NCBI RefSeq assembly: GCF_030124175.1
Contig: NZ_JASKMT010000003.1
Location: forward strand, 62,001 to 126,000
Origin: Streptomyces sp. 549
GTDB lineage: Bacteria; Actinomycetota; Actinomycetes; Streptomycetales; Streptomycetaceae
Direction of reading: 5' to 3'
DNA length: 64,000 nucleotides
The first letter of the stretch is position 1. Each line of letters begins with the position of its first letter. The position numbers and the translations under genes are program-made. The notes below the pieces were generated by a model that was given only the letters and a program-made list of their open reading frames with translations, was not told the DNA's origin and made no database searches. This document shows, piece after piece, positions 25,623 to 34,131 of this stretch.

Positions 25623-26300
25623 GTGCCATTCCTGTTGCTGATCGAGGACGACGACGCCGTCCGTACCGCCCTGGAGATGGCCCTGACCCGTCAGGGCCAT
25701 CGCGTGGTGACCGCCGCGTCCGGCGAGGACGGCCTGAAGCTGCTGCGCGAGCAGCGCCCCGACCTGATCGTGCTGGACGTGATGCTGCCGGGCATCGACG
25801 GGTTCGAGGTGTGCCGCCGTATCCGGCGCACCGACCAGCTGCCGATCATCCTGCTGACCGCCCGCAACGACGACATCGACGTCGTGGTGGGCCTGGAGTC
25901 CGGCGCCGACGACTACGTGGTCAAACCGGTGCAGGGCCGTGTGCTGGACGCCCGCATCCGCGCCGTCATGCGGCGCGGTGAACGCGAGGCGAGCGACTCG
26001 GCCGCGTTCGGCAGCCTGGTCATCGACCGGTCCGCGATGACGGTGACGAAGAACGGCCGCGACCTCCAGCTCACGCCGACCGAGCTGCGGCTGCTGCTCG
26101 AACTCAGCCGCCGCCCCGGCCAGGCCCTGTCCCGGCAGCAGTTGCTGCGGCTGGTGTGGGAGCACGACTACCTGGGCGACTCCCGGCTCGTCGACGCCTG
26201 TGTGCAGCGGCTGCGCGCCAAGGTCGAGGACGTGCCGTCGTCCCCGACGCTGATCCGTACCGTGCGGGGCGTCGGCTACCGGCTGGACTCCCCGGCGTGA
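25623..26300 (+). CDS. afsQ1: Response regulator AfsQ1 (OmpR family)
   Basis: 225 residues. Receiver domain with the acidic pocket EDDD (residues 8-11), phosphoacceptor Asp52 in IVLDVMLPG, Thr in LLTARND and Lys in DYVVKPVQGR. The winged-helix output domain follows from about residue 130, with LTPTELRLLLELSRRPGQ and SRLVDACVQRLRAKVED. With GTG 25623 as start the phosphoacceptor is Asp52, the number reported for S. coelicolor AfsQ1; CAGAAT lies seven bases upstream, so the message is leaderless. An in-frame ATG at 25614 is within the -10 and is unlikely. AfsQ1/Q2 senses nitrogen excess (glutamate) and controls antibiotic and nitrogen genes. Confidence 0.96.
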   Translation: MPFLLLIEDDDAVRTALEMALTRQGHRVVTAASGEDGLKLLREQRPDLIVLDVMLPGIDGFEVCRRIRRTDQLPIILLTARNDDIDVVVGLESGADDYVVKPVQGRVLDARIRAVMRRGEREASDSAAFGSLVIDRSAMTVTKNGRDLQLTPTELRLLLELSRRPGQALSRQQLLRLVWEHDYLGDSRLVDACVQRLRAKVEDVPSSPTLIRTVRGVGYRLDSPA

Positions 26301-27793
26301 CGGCTGCTCCCGGCCGGGTGCGGAGCCGGCTCGCCGGGGTGCTGCCCAGTCTGCGGCTGAGGCTTGTGGTGGTGTTCGCGCTGGTCGCACTCACCGCGGC
26401 GGTCGCCGCCTCCGGCATCGCGTACTGGCTGAACCGCGACGCCGTGCTCACCCGCGCGCAGAACGCCGCCCTGGACGACTTCCACCGGACGCTGGGCGAA
26501 CGGGCCGGCGCGCTGCCGCCCCGCCCTGAGTGCTCCCGGCTGAAGGAGACCGCCGAGGCGATGGCGACCACCACGCAGAACTACCAGGTGGTGCTGCTGG
26601 ACCGGCAGCAGGACGGCCAGCGCTGCGCGGTGACGTCCGGCGGCCGGTTCTCCCTGGACGACGTGCCGCGCAAGCTGCGCGACGCGGTCACCGAGGAGCG
26701 GCCCGTCAACACGGGCAACAGCGCGCCCTACCACCTGTACTGGCAGCGGATATCCATCGACGACACCCCGTACCTGGTGGCCGGGGCGACCGTCGTCGGC
26801 GACGGCCCGACCGGCTACATGCTGAAGTCGTTGGAGCCCGAGCGGGACGACCTCAACTCGCTGGCCTGGTCGCTGGCCATCGCCACCGCGCTGGCGCTGA
26901 TCGGCTCCGTGCTGCTCGCCCAGGCGTCGGCCTCGACGGTGCTGCGCCCGGTGCAGCGCCTCGGCGACGCGGCCCGGCGGCTCGGCGAGGGCAAGCTCGA
27001 CACCCGGTTGCAGGTGTCCGGCGGTGACGAACTGGCCGAGCTGTCCCGCACCTTCAACGCGGCGGCGGCGTCCCTGGAGGAGCGGGTGGCCGACCTCAGC
27101 GCCCGCGAGCAGGCCAGCCGCCGGTTCGTCGCCGACATGTCGCACGAGCTGCGCACCCCGCTCACCGCGATCTCCGCGGTCAGCGAGGTGCTGGAGGACG
27201 AGCAGGACAACCTGGACCCGATGATCGCGCCCGCCGTGCAGCTGGTCGTCAGCGAGACCCGGCGGCTGAACGACCTGGTGGAGAACCTGATGGAGGTGAC
27301 GCGCTTCGACGCGGGCACCGCCCGGCTGGTCCAGGACCACGTCGACGTCGCCGACCAGATCACCGCCTGCATCGACGCCCGCGCCTGGCTGGACGCCGTC
27401 GAACTGAACGCCGAGCGCGGCGTGATGGTCCGCCTCGACCCGCGGCGGCTCGACGTCATCCTGGCCAACCTCATCGGCAACGCGCTCAAGCACGGCGGGT
27501 CACCCGTGCGGGTGGCGGTGCGGACCGACGGATGCGACCTCCTGGTGGAGGTCTCCGACCGGGGGCCCGGTATTCCCGAGGACGTGCTGCCGCACGTCTT
27601 CGACCGCTTCTACAAGGCCAGCGCCTCCCGTCCCCGCTCGGAGGGCAGCGGTCTTGGACTGTCCATCGCCATGGAGAACGCCCACATCCACGGCGGTGAC
27701 ATCACCGCGCGCAACAGCCCGCACGGCGGTGCCGTGTTCACGCTGCGGCTGCCGCTGGAGGGCAGGCCCACGCCCGAGGAGGACGAACGGTGA
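26297..27793 (+). CDS. afsQ2: Sensor histidine kinase AfsQ2
   Basis: 498 residues. TM1 at about residues 18-40 (LRLVVVFALVALTAAVAASGIAY), extracytoplasmic sensor about 41-190 with two Cys, TM2 about 193-215 (SLAIATALALIGSVLLAQ), then HAMP, HisKA with His283 in DMSHELRTPLTAIS, and HATPase with ANLIGNALKHGG (N box), DRGPGIPED (G1) and SEGSGLGLSIAM (G2). GTG 26297 overlaps the afsQ1 stop as GTGA, so translation is coupled. Partner of AfsQ1. Confidence 0.96.
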   Translation: MTAAPGRVRSRLAGVLPSLRLRLVVVFALVALTAAVAASGIAYWLNRDAVLTRAQNAALDDFHRTLGERAGALPPRPECSRLKETAEAMATTTQNYQVVLLDRQQDGQRCAVTSGGRFSLDDVPRKLRDAVTEERPVNTGNSAPYHLYWQRISIDDTPYLVAGATVVGDGPTGYMLKSLEPERDDLNSLAWSLAIATALALIGSVLLAQASASTVLRPVQRLGDAARRLGEGKLDTRLQVSGGDELAELSRTFNAAAASLEERVADLSAREQASRRFVADMSHELRTPLTAISAVSEVLEDEQDNLDPMIAPAVQLVVSETRRLNDLVENLMEVTRFDAGTARLVQDHVDVADQITACIDARAWLDAVELNAERGVMVRLDPRRLDVILANLIGNALKHGGSPVRVAVRTDGCDLLVEVSDRGPGIPEDVLPHVFDRFYKASASRPRSEGSGLGLSIAMENAHIHGGDITARNSPHGGAVFTLRLPLEGRPTPEEDER

Positions 27794-28437
27794 GCCCCCA
27801 CCGCACCCCCCACCCCGCCCCGCGGCAGCCCGCGAGGGCCCCCCGCAGCCTGCGGGCGGCGGGCGCCGCGGCGCTGGCCGCGGTCGCGCTCACCGGCTGC
27901 GGGATTCGCGCCACCGCCGTGCCGGTGGACGCCGGCGCCGCGCCGTCCAGAGTGGCCTGCGCGCTGCGCGGCGACGACGCCGGGTCCGACACCGGTACCG
28001 CGACCCGCGTGTCACTGGTGTGCAGCTCCCGGGTGGTGGACGTCGAGCGGCGTCTTGACCTGCCGAGCGACGGCGATCCCGCCTCGCGGACCGCGCTCGC
28101 CCGGGTGCTGCTGGCCGAGCTGCGCCGCGAGCCGGGCCCGCAGGAGCGCCAGTTCGGCTTCGCCACCGCGGTCCCCGACGACCTGCGCGTGGTGGGCCCG
28201 GCCGACGGCGACCCCCGCACGGCGCTGCGCCTGAACCGCGTGCCGCGTGAGCTGCCGGGCTTCGCACTGGCACAGATCGTCTGCACCTACGCCGACTCCG
28301 CGCTCGCCGACGCCGACAGCCGGGTGGTGCTGGGCGGCCCGGCCGGCGACACCGGCGAACCGCTGCGCCGGTTCGGCTGCTCGGCGGAGCTGCGCACCAC
28401 GGAGCAGGCCGCGGACGGCGCGGGCGCACCGCTGTGA
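27790..28437 (+). CDS. afsQ3: Lipoprotein AfsQ3
   Basis: 215 residues. N-terminal signal with lipobox LTGC (Cys near residue 37) after AAGAAALAAVALTGC; the long basic n-region fits a Tat-like or Sec lipoprotein signal. The extracytoplasmic part has five further Cys (in ACALRG, LVCSSR, IVCTYA and FGCSAEL) and no recognised catalytic motif. GTG 27790 overlaps the afsQ2 stop by four bases, so it is the third gene of the afsQ operon. A role as accessory sensor of the two-component system is inferred from the location. Confidence 0.9.
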   Translation: MSPHRTPHPAPRQPARAPRSLRAAGAAALAAVALTGCGIRATAVPVDAGAAPSRVACALRGDDAGSDTGTATRVSLVCSSRVVDVERRLDLPSDGDPASRTALARVLLAELRREPGPQERQFGFATAVPDDLRVVGPADGDPRTALRLNRVPRELPGFALAQIVCTYADSALADADSRVVLGGPAGDTGEPLRRFGCSAELRTTEQAADGAGAPL

Positions 28438-28526
28438 CCTGTACAACCGTGGTCCGACCGGGTGATTGCTGGTGACGTGGGGAACACCCGGGAACCGGGT
28501 CGGCGACCTCAGGCGTCCTCCTTGCC

Positions 28527-29126
28527 GTGCAGCGTCATCGACCCGGCGGCAGTGCCGCCCCTCGGCTCCGGACGGCGGCTCGATTCGTCCTCGCCGGTTA
28601 CCTGCTGTTCGTCGCCTGGCTGACGCTGCGTCCCCTGACGGTCCCCTGGATCGACCCGGCCAGCCTGGAGCTGTTCGCCACCGTCGAACGCGAGCTGGCC
28701 CGCGGTCCGCGCGAGGCGCTGCGCACGCTCGGCGGGGAGGTGCTGCTGCTGTCCCCGCTCGGGGTGCTGCTGCCGCTGGCCTCCGCCGCGGTCGGCTCGT
28801 GGATCGGTTCGTTCGTACGCACCGTGTCGGCCGGCGGCCTGCTGGCCCTCGGGCTGGAGGCGCTGCGCTCGGTCGTGGCGGGCCAGATGCTCAACGTGGA
28901 CTCACTGCTGCTCAACACCACCGGCGTCGCGCTCGCCCACCTGCTGCTGCTCCCGGTGGTGCGCCGGATCGTGCGGCGGCCGGAGCGTCGTGAGCGGCGG
29001 CCCCGGCAGGGGCCGGGACGGCCCGGACGGCTGCGGCGGGCGGCTCAGGGTCTGACCCCGAGAGCTCCCAGGGTCGACATCGCCCCGTGGGCCGACGCCT
29101 CCGGACACCGGGCGCCCTACGTTTGA
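28527..29126 (+). CDS. VanZ-like family membrane protein
   Basis: About 199 residues. N-terminal helix FVLAGYLLFVAWLTLRPL with the typical VanZ stretch LLFVAWLTLRP, a helix LLLSPLGVLLPLA, then GGLLALGLEALRSVVAGQMLNVDSLLLNTTGVALAHLLL, in which the Asp-Ser-Leu-Leu-Asn-Thr pattern is the VanZ hallmark. The last 60 residues are basic and Pro/Arg-rich, probably cytoplasmic. VanZ of Tn1546 gives low-level teicoplanin resistance, but the broad family is of unknown function. GTG 28527 has no strong ribosome site. Confidence 0.8.
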   Translation: MQRHRPGGSAAPRLRTAARFVLAGYLLFVAWLTLRPLTVPWIDPASLELFATVERELARGPREALRTLGGEVLLLSPLGVLLPLASAAVGSWIGSFVRTVSAGGLLALGLEALRSVVAGQMLNVDSLLLNTTGVALAHLLLLPVVRRIVRRPERRERRPRQGPGRPGRLRRAAQGLTPRAPRVDIAPWADASGHRAPYV

Positions 29127-29223
29127 CGCATACCGGGAGAACCTCCCGGAAAGGCTGCTTCCCGCCCGGTCAGGCCGGGCAGACGGACGGCAGCGACCGG
29201 CGGACGAACGAAGGAGTCACGTG

Positions 29224-29421
29224 ATGGCGGCACTCTCCCGGCCCCAGGAGAACAGGTGGATCGCCGGTGTGTGCGCCGGCCTCGCCCGGCGCTTCGGGAT
29301 CTCGGCCAACTCGATGCGGGCGATCTTCCTGGTCTCGTGCCTGCTGCCCGGACCGCAGTTCCTGATCTACATCGCCCTGTGGGTGATGCTTCCCGACGAG
29401 GGAGCGGCCAAGTCCTGGTGA
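29224..29421 (+). CDS. PspC-domain membrane protein
   Basis: 65 residues: RPQENRWIAGVCAGLARRFGISANSMRAIFLV, the standard PspC opening, followed by a single hydrophobic stretch (FLIYIALWVMLP) and an acidic end. A PspC domain alone, as here, is common in actinobacteria and probably marks membrane-stress or phage-shock-type response. ATG 29224 is seven bases from AAGGAG; the GTG at 29221 is closer than ideal. Confidence 0.88.
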   Translation: MAALSRPQENRWIAGVCAGLARRFGISANSMRAIFLVSCLLPGPQFLIYIALWVMLPDEGAAKSW

Positions 29422-29460
29422 GGCGCCCCGCGCCCCGGCACCCGGCGCGCACACGCACCC

Positions 29461-29504
29461 GCGGCCCGTCCCCCTGCACCTTGGGTTCCAGGGGGACGGG
29501 CCGC
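29461..29504 (+). terminator. Terminator after the PspC gene
   Basis: Perfect 16-bp stem (GCGGCCCGTCCCCCTG and complement) with a 12-base loop, 40 bases after the stop codon. Confidence 0.85.
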
Positions 29505-29566
29505 AGCCGTGCGGCCCCGGCACCGGTGGGGGCGCGGGGTGCCGGGGGCTCTGCGCCCGTGGACGA

Positions 29567-30436
29567 TCAGGCGGGGAGACCGCCCGCGAGGTCGCCGGAG
29601 ATGTCACTGGAGAAGGCGCCGCCGGTCAGCCCTTCGAGCGGCAGGCCGCCGGTCAGCTGCTCGGTGGGCAGGCCGCCGTTGAGCACGTCGGTGGGCAGGC
29701 CCCGGCTGGCGACGGCGTCGGTGGGCAGACCGCCGACCCGGCGGCTCTCGGCGGGCACGGCGTCAGTCGGCAGCGCGCCGGTGAGGGAGTCGGTGGGCAG
29801 GGCACCGGTCAGCCCGTCCGTCGGCAGGCCGCCCGTCAGGCTGTCGGTGGGCAGGGCACCGGCGCGCAGCGTGTCGGTGGGCAGGGTGCCGGTGGACCCG
29901 GAGGTCAGGGCGTCCACCGGGAGCGCGCCCAGCAGGTCGGCGGTGGGCAGGCCGCCGGCGTCCAGCGCGTCGGTGAGCGGCGCGGTGCTGAGCACGTCGG
30001 CGGGCAGGGCACCGGTCAGGGGGTCGGCGGGCAGGCCGCCGGTCAGCTGCTCGGCGGGCAGGCCGCCGGAGAGCACGTCGCTCAGCACGTCGGTGGGCTG
30101 GGCGTCGGCGGGCAGCGCGCCGGTGAGCGTCTCGGTGGGCAGGCCGCTGCGCAGGTGGTCGCCCGCGACGGGGAGGCCGCCGAGCAGTTCGCCGGCCGGG
30201 CCGGACGCCGGGCCGCGCGGGTCCTCGACCTGCTCGACCATGGCGTAGGTGGCCTCGGAGGCGCGGGCCACGCTGTCCGGGAGGTCCAGGACGGAGTCCT
30301 CCACGCTCATCGTCTCGACGCCCGCGAGGCTCGCGTAGGTGTCGGCGGGGTCGGCCGCCGCGGCGGAACCGGCGGCTCCGGCGAGTGCGGCGCCGAGCGC
30401 CGCGGCGCCGAGGGTCTTGATGGGGGCCTGCTTCAT
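29567..30436 (-). CDS. Secreted protein with degenerate LPTD/LTG repeats
   Basis: 289 residues. Sec signal peptide (MKQAPIKTLGAAALGAALAG...), cleavage near AAA-DP. After about 70 ordinary residues, residues 90-285 are built almost entirely from units of 9-12 residues such as GLPTDSLTG, ALPADPLTG and GALPTDTLRAG, a Leu-Pro-[TA]-[DE]-x-Leu-[TS]-Gly pattern, with an invariant Pro and almost no charges except Asp/Glu. No Cys, no enzyme motif. The repeats look like a stalk or adhesive surface protein. The C-terminal LPLTGELTGLLPG of the protein at 23246-23599 is similar. DNA repeats are diverged, so this is an old expansion. ATG 30436 has AGAGGACG upstream. Confidence 0.8.
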   Translation of the reverse strand: MKQAPIKTLGAAALGAALAGAAGSAAAADPADTYASLAGVETMSVEDSVLDLPDSVARASEATYAMVEQVEDPRGPASGPAGELLGGLPVAGDHLRSGLPTETLTGALPADAQPTDVLSDVLSGGLPAEQLTGGLPADPLTGALPADVLSTAPLTDALDAGGLPTADLLGALPVDALTSGSTGTLPTDTLRAGALPTDSLTGGLPTDGLTGALPTDSLTGALPTDAVPAESRRVGGLPTDAVASRGLPTDVLNGGLPTEQLTGGLPLEGLTGGAFSSDISGDLAGGLPA

Positions 30437-30517
30437 GTCAGCTACGTCCTCTTACGTGGTGGCTTCGGGCGGCTCACCGAACGTAGTCAGGTATTCACTC
30501 CGGTCGCAAACACCGCA

Positions 30518-30550
30518 ACGCGGCCGGGGGTGAATCGTTCCCGGCCGCGT
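30518..30550 (-). terminator. Terminator downstream of add
   Basis: Perfect 11-bp stem (ACGCGGCCGGG and complement, 11-base loop) just after the adenosine deaminase stop codon, on the minus strand. Confidence 0.8.
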
Positions 30551-30576
30551 CGCCCATGGCGCCGTGTGGTGGCGCG

Positions 30577-31746
30577 TCAGCTCTGGTAGCGCGAGGAATC
30601 GCTGGTCACGGCGTGCACGGCGGGGGTCTGCCGGAACAGCCATGCGGACTTCAGTTCGGCGTAGCCAGGCTTGATCACGTCGTTGATCATCGCGAGACGT
30701 TCGTCGAAAGGAATGAACGCCGACTTCATCGCATTGACCGTGAACCACTGCATGTCGTCGAGCGTGTAACCGAACGTCTCCACCAGGTGGGTGAACTCGC
30801 CGGTCATGCTGGTGCCGCTCATCAGGCGGTTGTCGGTGTTCACCGTCGCGCGGAACTTGAGCCGCCGCAGCAGGCCGATGGGGTGGTCGGCGTAGGAGGA
30901 GGCCGCGCCGGTCTGCAGGTTGGAGCTGGGGCACAGCTCCAGTGGGATGCGCTTGTCGCGGACGTAGGAGGCCAGGCGGCCCAGCTGCACCGAGCCGTCG
31001 TCGGCCACCGTGATGTCGTCGATGATGCGCACGCCGTGGCCGAGGCGGTCCGCGCCGCACCACTGGAGTGCCTGCCAGATCGACGGCAGCCCGAACGCCT
31101 CACCGGCGTGGATGGTGAAGTGGTTGTTCTCCCGCTTGAGGTACTCGAAGGCGTCGAGGTGGCGGGTGGGAGGGAAGCCGGCCTCGGCGCCGGCGATGTC
31201 GAAGCCGACGACACCCTGGTCCCGGAAGCGGTTGGCGAGTTCGGCGATCTCCAGGGCGCGGGCGGCGTGCCGCATCGCCGTGAGCAGGGCGCCGACCCGG
31301 ATGCGGTGGCCCGCGGCGAGCGCCCGGCGCTCACCCTCGCGGAAGCCCTCGTTCACCGCGTGGACGACGTCCTCCAGGGAGAGGCCGGCCTCCAGGTGCT
31401 GCTCGGGCGCGTACCGCACCTCGGCGTAGACGACGCCGTCCGCGGCGAGGTCCTCGGCGCACTCGGCGGCGACCCGGAACAGGGCGTCGCGGGTCTGCAT
31501 CACCGCGCAGGTGTGGGCGAAGGTCTCCAGGTAGCGTTCCAGCGAGCCGGAGTCGGCCGCTTCCCGGAACCAGACACCGAGGGCTTCGGGCTCCGACTCG
31601 GGCAGCGCGTCGTAACCGGCGTCCCGCGCCAACTCGACGATGGTGGCCGGGCGCAGGCCGCCGTCGAGGTGGTCGTGCAGGAGCACCTTGGGGGCGCTGC
31701 GGATCTGCTCCGCTGTGGGCTGCTGGCTGAGGGTCTCGCTGGTCAT
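30577..31746 (-). CDS. add: Adenosine deaminase
   Basis: Deaminates adenosine and deoxyadenosine to inosine and deoxyinosine, which purine nucleoside phosphorylase (13286-14098) can then cleave. 389 residues. The zinc-binding HDHLDGG, HAGEAFG (His and catalytic Glu), RLGHGVRI and the second zinc Asp in NTDNRL are all present, so it is a functional-looking enzyme. ATG 31746 is seven bases after TAGAGT (minus strand), and the CTACGCGCGTAG operator sits four bases before that -10. The neighbours are unrelated, so the shared operator is the link to the other nucleoside genes. Confidence 0.96.
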   Translation of the reverse strand: MTSETLSQQPTAEQIRSAPKVLLHDHLDGGLRPATIVELARDAGYDALPESEPEALGVWFREAADSGSLERYLETFAHTCAVMQTRDALFRVAAECAEDLAADGVVYAEVRYAPEQHLEAGLSLEDVVHAVNEGFREGERRALAAGHRIRVGALLTAMRHAARALEIAELANRFRDQGVVGFDIAGAEAGFPPTRHLDAFEYLKRENNHFTIHAGEAFGLPSIWQALQWCGADRLGHGVRIIDDITVADDGSVQLGRLASYVRDKRIPLELCPSSNLQTGAASSYADHPIGLLRRLKFRATVNTDNRLMSGTSMTGEFTHLVETFGYTLDDMQWFTVNAMKSAFIPFDERLAMINDVIKPGYAELKSAWLFRQTPAVHAVTSDSSRYQS

Positions 31747-31762
31747 CTCCGCACTCTAGTTC

Positions 31763-31774
31763 CTACGCGCGTAG
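31763..31774. promoter_or_regulatory. CTACGCGCGTAG operator, add promoter
   Basis: Perfect palindrome, four bases upstream of the -10 TAGAGT (31758-31753 on the minus strand). It occupies the -35/-10 spacer of a leaderless promoter. Confidence 0.75.
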
Positions 31775-31905
31775 ATTCCCAGTGCGGCGGCCCCGGCCCG
31801 CCGTCCTGCCCACGGTCCGGCCCTGGCGGGGGCGGGCAGGGGTTCGAAGCGGAAAGTCCGGTTCGGCCGGTGTTCCACCAGGGCGTCTTCTGCCATCGTT
31901 CTCCC

Positions 31906-32646
31906 ATGGTTCAGCAAGCGCTGCCCGCCCGGGACGCCCGGTTGGGGCGAGCCGCCGGTGCGACGGGCACGGTGCACGGTGTGGTCCTGGTACTACCCGG
32001 CGGGGAGCCGGAGTCGGTGCGGCGCACTTCGGCGCGGACCGCGGCGGCCGTGCGCCCGCTGGTCCGCCACCTGGCCCGGGCGGCCCCCGAGGAGTCGCTG
32101 GTGGCGCACGTGGTCCACTACCGCTACCGCGGCTGGAACGGGGAGGCGGCGCACCCGGTGGCGGACACCGCCTGGGCACTGGACGAGGTGGCCGACCGCT
32201 ACGGGGACGTGCCCGTGTGCCTGGTCGGCACCGACCTGGGCGCCCGCGCCGCGCTGCGGGCCGCCGACCACCCCGCGGTGGTGTCCGTGGCGGCACTCGC
32301 GCCGTGGCTGCCCGCGGTGGGCGAGGAGCCGGTGCGGCAGCTCATCGACCGCCGGGTGCTGCTGGTGCACGGCACCGACGACCGGCACACCGACCCGGAG
32401 CTGTCGTACCGCCTGGCCGAGCGGGCCAAGAAGGTCAACGCCGACGTGTGCCGGTTCGAAGTACACACCGAACGGCACACGTTGCGGCACCGCAGGGCCG
32501 ATGTGCAGGCACTGGCCGCGGACTTCGTACTGGGCACGCTCTGCGGCCGGGACTTCTCCCGGCCGTTGACGGACGCGCTGGCCGCGCCGCCGCCGCTGGG
32601 CCTGCGCATGCCGCTCGCCACCGGCTTCGGCCGCCACCCGCGCTGA
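31906..32646 (+). CDS. Alpha/beta-hydrolase (dienelactone hydrolase-like) fold protein
   Basis: 246 residues. VVLVLPGGE opens the core sheet; the nucleophile elbow, normally GxSxG, reads VGTDLGARAAL with Asp in the nucleophile position. RVLLVHGTDDRHTDPELSYRLAERAKK supplies the usual acid loop, and a His-containing C-terminal stretch (EVHTERHTLRH) could carry the catalytic base. Either an unusual Asp nucleophile, as in haloalkane dehalogenases, or an inactive scaffold is possible. ATG 31906. Divergent from add. Substrate unknown. Confidence 0.7.
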   Translation: MVQQALPARDARLGRAAGATGTVHGVVLVLPGGEPESVRRTSARTAAAVRPLVRHLARAAPEESLVAHVVHYRYRGWNGEAAHPVADTAWALDEVADRYGDVPVCLVGTDLGARAALRAADHPAVVSVAALAPWLPAVGEEPVRQLIDRRVLLVHGTDDRHTDPELSYRLAERAKKVNADVCRFEVHTERHTLRHRRADVQALAADFVLGTLCGRDFSRPLTDALAAPPPLGLRMPLATGFGRHPR

Positions 32647-32719
32647 CCCGCCGCTCAGACGTGCCCGGGAGTGCGGCCCGGAGGTGCGGCCCGGTCGCCG
32701 GTGGCGGTGGTGGGCGGCC

Positions 32720-33934
32720 TCAGAAGGCGTACCGCAGGCGCAGCCAGGGCGCGTGGGTGGCGATCAGCCCGCGCAGGGTCTCGACGGCGGCGCTCTTGAC
32801 GCCGGTGCGGTAGCGCACGTTCCAGCTGCCGTTCTCGGAGCGTTTGGCCTGCTGGAGTTCGGGCCGCCACAGCACCTCCTCGGCCTTGGGGTGCCAGCCG
32901 AGGTTGACCTCGTGCAGGTCCCTGTTGTGGGTGAGCAGGATGGCCTCAGCGGCTGCCTGCCGCTTCACCTCCGGCGTCAGCACGTCGTCCATCTCCCGCA
33001 GCAGGTCCGCCCAGGCGTTCTCCCAGCCGGGGCGCAGCACCACCGGGGAGAGGTTGAAGTGCACCTCGTAGCCCGCCGGCAGGAAGTCGTTGGCGGCGGC
33101 GATCCGGTCGGTGACCGGGCTGGTGCGCAGGTCGAGCAGCCTGGAGTCCTCCGACGGCATGACGGAGAAGCGGATACGGGTGCGGCCCTGCGGGTCGAGC
33201 CCGAGCAGGTCGGGGTTGACGAACTTGGTGGCGAACGACGCCTTCGCGGTGGGCCACCGCCGGAAGGCGCGCACCAGGTCCGCGGTGTTGTCGCAGAGCA
33301 GCGCGTCCACAGAGCAGTCGCCGTTCTCCCCGACGTCGTACACCCAGGCGCGCGGATCGCACTGGTTGGGTTCCGGCTTGGGGCCCTGGCGGGCGACGTG
33401 CCGGCCCAGGTGGTCGATGACGCGCTCGATGTTGGTGAACACCGTGATCGGGTTGGCGAAGCCCTTGCGGCGCGGCACGTAGCAGTAGGCGCAGGCCAGC
33501 GCGCAGCCGTTGGACGGGCCCGGCGCGATCCAGTCGGCGGAGCGGCCGTTGGGCCGGGTGGTCAGCGACTTGCGTTCGCCCAGCACCAGCGTCTCGCTCT
33601 TGACCCGCACCCAGCGCTCGACGTTGCCCTCGTTGCCGTGCAGTTCCGGGATGCGCCAGTGCGAGTCAACCTCCACCACGCGTGCATCGGGGAAGCGCGC
33701 GAGGATCTGCCGGCCGCGTACGGACGCGGCGGCGGCGGGCTCGGCGTAGACCTCCCGGACGTCCAGCAGCCGGGCCGCCTCCGGCGAGTCCCGGAAGGCG
33801 GGTCCGGGTGCGGCGTGTGCGGCGCCGGTGGGCGAGGCGTCGGGCGGGGCGTCCCCCGCCTCCGGGCCGGTCAGTGCGTCCAGGCCGAACAGCGTGTCGG
33901 CCTCGCCCTGCGGGCGGCCGGGCGAGGGAGGCAT
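32720..33934 (-). CDS. Spore photoproduct lyase-family radical SAM protein
   Basis: 404 residues. The radical SAM cluster motif is CALACAYCYV (three Cys in CxxxCxxC), preceded by NGRSADWIAPGPSNG. Downstream motifs NPITVFTN, NGDCSVDALLCDNTADLVRAFR and RIRFSVMPSEDSRLLDLRTSPVTDRI fit the SplB branch. The true spore lyase repairs thymine dimers; in streptomycetes, which do not form endospores, the family member's substrate is not clear. ATG 33934 follows GGAG. No DNA-repair partner is next to it; the LysR regulator gene lies upstream on the same strand. Confidence 0.88.
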   Translation of the reverse strand: MPPSPGRPQGEADTLFGLDALTGPEAGDAPPDASPTGAAHAAPGPAFRDSPEAARLLDVREVYAEPAAAASVRGRQILARFPDARVVEVDSHWRIPELHGNEGNVERWVRVKSETLVLGERKSLTTRPNGRSADWIAPGPSNGCALACAYCYVPRRKGFANPITVFTNIERVIDHLGRHVARQGPKPEPNQCDPRAWVYDVGENGDCSVDALLCDNTADLVRAFRRWPTAKASFATKFVNPDLLGLDPQGRTRIRFSVMPSEDSRLLDLRTSPVTDRIAAANDFLPAGYEVHFNLSPVVLRPGWENAWADLLREMDDVLTPEVKRQAAAEAILLTHNRDLHEVNLGWHPKAEEVLWRPELQQAKRSENGSWNVRYRTGVKSAAVETLRGLIATHAPWLRLRYAF

Positions 33935-34131
33935 GCGCTGCTCCGCGGGTCGGTGGCGCCCCGGCCCCGGCGCCCTGGACGGGCGGCCGACCGAACGACC
34001 GGCGACGCCGTCCAGTGTACAAAAGCGACCGGATTGCCCGCTTGGTCCGGGGTGCGCGCAGCCGTGGTCCGGGTTGTGCGCAGCCGCTGACGACGCACCG
34101 CCCGAGCAGGCCCCCGCGACCACCCCCGGGG

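Noticed and set aside
29567..30436. CRISPR or recombination repeat array
   Set aside because: DNA units are diverged and of unequal length and encode protein repeats behind a signal peptide.
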